NCBI GenBank assembly: GCA_947629275.1
Contig: CANRDG010000116.1
Span: 1 to 5,842, forward strand
Direction of reading: 5' to 3'
DNA: 5,842 nt
Source: an uncultured Clostridia bacterium
GTDB taxonomy: Bacteria > Bacillota > Clostridia > Oscillospirales > Ruminococcaceae
Within the stretch, counting starts at the first letter, position 1. Each line of letters begins with the position of its first letter. A program made the translations under genes and the position numbers. The notes beneath the pieces are model-generated. The model saw only the letters and a program-made list of their open reading frames with translations. It was not told the DNA's origin and ran no database searches. Shown here in pieces: positions 4,667-5,842 of the stretch.

Positions 4667-5842
4667 GTGGCAGCAGTATCAAAGAAGAAAAACAAAGAGC
4701 AGAAAAGCGGCATAAGGGTAAACCCGAAGCACTTTTTAAGTATGCTGCTGTGCATAGGCATAATGGCGCTGTTTTGCTTTCTTATGAACGGCCGACTGGG
4801 GCTTTATTTAGCGCTGATGTTAGTGCTGGCAATGGTAATATCAGCCGTTCTTACATGGATAACAATAAAACAGGTGGAAATATCGTTCGTATCAAGAAGC
4901 GAGACGGTGAACAAGGGCGACACGGTAGACGTTGGATTTACCGTTTCAAAAAAGACTTGGCTGCCCACGCCGTTTATTGAGATAAGTTTGTCATCGCAGG
5001 GAAATTTAGAGCCGGTAACGCCCGAAAGGTTCAGGATAGCCATGGGCTTTTCAAAGAAAAAGAGAAGCTACAGCGTAAAATATCTGGCAAAATACTGTAC
5101 CGCCGCGAGCGTAAAACTTAATATGCCCGAAATTATCGACTATATGGGCGTGTTTACAGCGCGTGTGGGCAGGCTTATGATCGTGGGAGACGGCGTTTGC
5201 AGGTTCGGCATCATTCCTATGATACATGAGATAAATCAGCAAAACGAGCTTTTGAGGATATGCTGTGATGCCTCTGCTTATGACGACAATGCAGAAGAAA
5301 CGGACGAATCCGCGACTATAGGCAGCGGAGTTCCCGGGTACGAACACAGAGAGTACGTCCCCGGCGACCCGATAAAAAGGATAAACTGGAAGCTTTCCAC
5401 AAAGCGTGATATTTACATGATACGCCTTGATGAAAAACTTGCCGCGATGAGCCAGGGGATACTCTTTGAACTTTCCGATGAGAGAAATGACAGCGATAGT
5501 TTCAGCGAAAGCTGCGATATTATAACCGAGGCGGCGCTTTCAATGGCGGCGGTAATGCTGAAACAGGGGCTAAGGTGTGATGTTTACTGCCAAAAGGGTG
5601 GCTGGCAGTGCTATGAGATAACCGACGAGAGCGGACTTACGGGGTTTCAGTCTGCGCTTGCCGACTATATGCCTGACGAAGAACTTTCTCCGCTGCCGAC
5701 TGAGGAACTTGAAAGCAGGCATCACAGAGTGATAATGTATTTTACAAACAGAAAAGGCACGCTGTCGCAAAGGGTGGAGCAGCTGCGGCAGGCAGGGTGC
5801 GAAGTTTATACAGTAGGAGCAGCACAGTATGCCGACGATATG
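4667..5842 (+). CDS. DUF58 domain membrane protein, 3' end beyond the window
   Basis: An open frame of 392 codons with no stop before the right edge, so the gene is partial, though DUF58 proteins are often about 400 aa and little may be missing. A lysine-rich N-terminus (residues 5-21) precedes two hydrophobic segments at about 24-40 and 44-66. The short linker NGRLG between them suggests a membrane hairpin with the rest on the cytoplasmic side. A beta-rich region follows at about 70-200. The DUF58 signature is clear at about 227-258: HREYVPGDPIKRINWKLS, then RDIYMIRLDEK. The segment from about 262 onward resembles the vWA-like half of the family. It lies 36 bases after the MoxR gene with no terminator between, so the two are very likely one operon. 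MoxR-DUF58 pairs are often followed by a transglutaminase-like membrane protein. The function of DUF58 proteins remains poorly defined. Confidence 0.93.
   Translation, partial: MAAVSKKKNKEQKSGIRVNPKHFLSMLLCIGIMALFCFLMNGRLGLYLALMLVLAMVISAVLTWITIKQVEISFVSRSETVNKGDTVDVGFTVSKKTWLPTPFIEISLSSQGNLEPVTPERFRIAMGFSKKKRSYSVKYLAKYCTAASVKLNMPEIIDYMGVFTARVGRLMIVGDGVCRFGIIPMIHEINQQNELLRICCDASAYDDNAEETDESATIGSGVPGYEHREYVPGDPIKRINWKLSTKRDIYMIRLDEKLAAMSQGILFELSDERNDSDSFSESCDIITEAALSMAAVMLKQGLRCDVYCQKGGWQCYEITDESGLTGFQSALADYMPDEELSPLPTEELESRHHRVIMYFTNRKGTLSQRVEQLRQAGCEVYTVGAAQYADDM

Noticed and set aside
4750..4980. 76-aa plus-strand reading frame inside the DUF58 gene, and the minus-strand frames at 4804-5043, 5051-5347 and 5570-5770
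   Set aside because: All are shadows of the long DUF58 frame, which has clear family motifs and runs uninterrupted from 4667 to the window end.

Overview
The window looks like ordinary chromosome from a low-to-moderate GC Firmicute, most likely a Clostridia/Ruminococcus-type (Oscillospiraceae) organism. This is an inference. It rests on strong Shine-Dalgarno sites, consensus sigma-A promoters with 17-bp spacers, heavy use of ATA (Ile) and AGA/AGG (Arg) codons, and a YhaM-type exoribonuclease, a family typical of Firmicutes. No sequence search was possible, so the taxon is only a guess.

Layout, left to right. Positions 1-267 form a divergent intergenic region. A minus-strand gene, of which only the first two codons are visible, starts at position 6 behind an excellent ribosome binding site. 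Its presumed leader carries an 18-bp stem-loop (46-103), and a 9-bp inverted repeat (134-163) overlaps the upstream part of its presumed promoter. A near-perfect promoter on the plus strand (204-232) drives a YhaM-like 3'-5' exoribonuclease (268-1239). Next comes a consensus promoter (1276-1304) feeding two tRNA genes, tRNA-Thr(UGU) at 1358-1433 and tRNA-Tyr(GUA) at 1578-1662. They are separated by 144 bases, much of it pyrimidine-rich and built of degenerate 7-base units, and are closed by a rho-independent terminator (1685-1722). The ribosome-associated GTPase TypA/BipA follows (1771-3591) and ends in its own terminator (3601-3630). A new consensus promoter (3637-3665) starts an operon of a MoxR-family AAA+ ATPase (3701-4630) and a DUF58 membrane-anchored protein (4667 to beyond the right edge).

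Functionally the first two thirds is RNA and translation housekeeping: RNA turnover, two tRNAs and a translational GTPase. The last third is the widespread MoxR-DUF58 pair. In such pairs the AAA+ ATPase is thought to act as a chaperone for, or on, partner proteins that include the DUF58 protein; the precise job is unknown in most bacteria.

I found no mobile element, CRISPR array, toxin-antitoxin pair or clearly new system. The parts most worth a second look are non-coding: the two inverted repeats upstream of the unseen minus-strand gene, and the heptamer-repeat spacer between the tRNAs.
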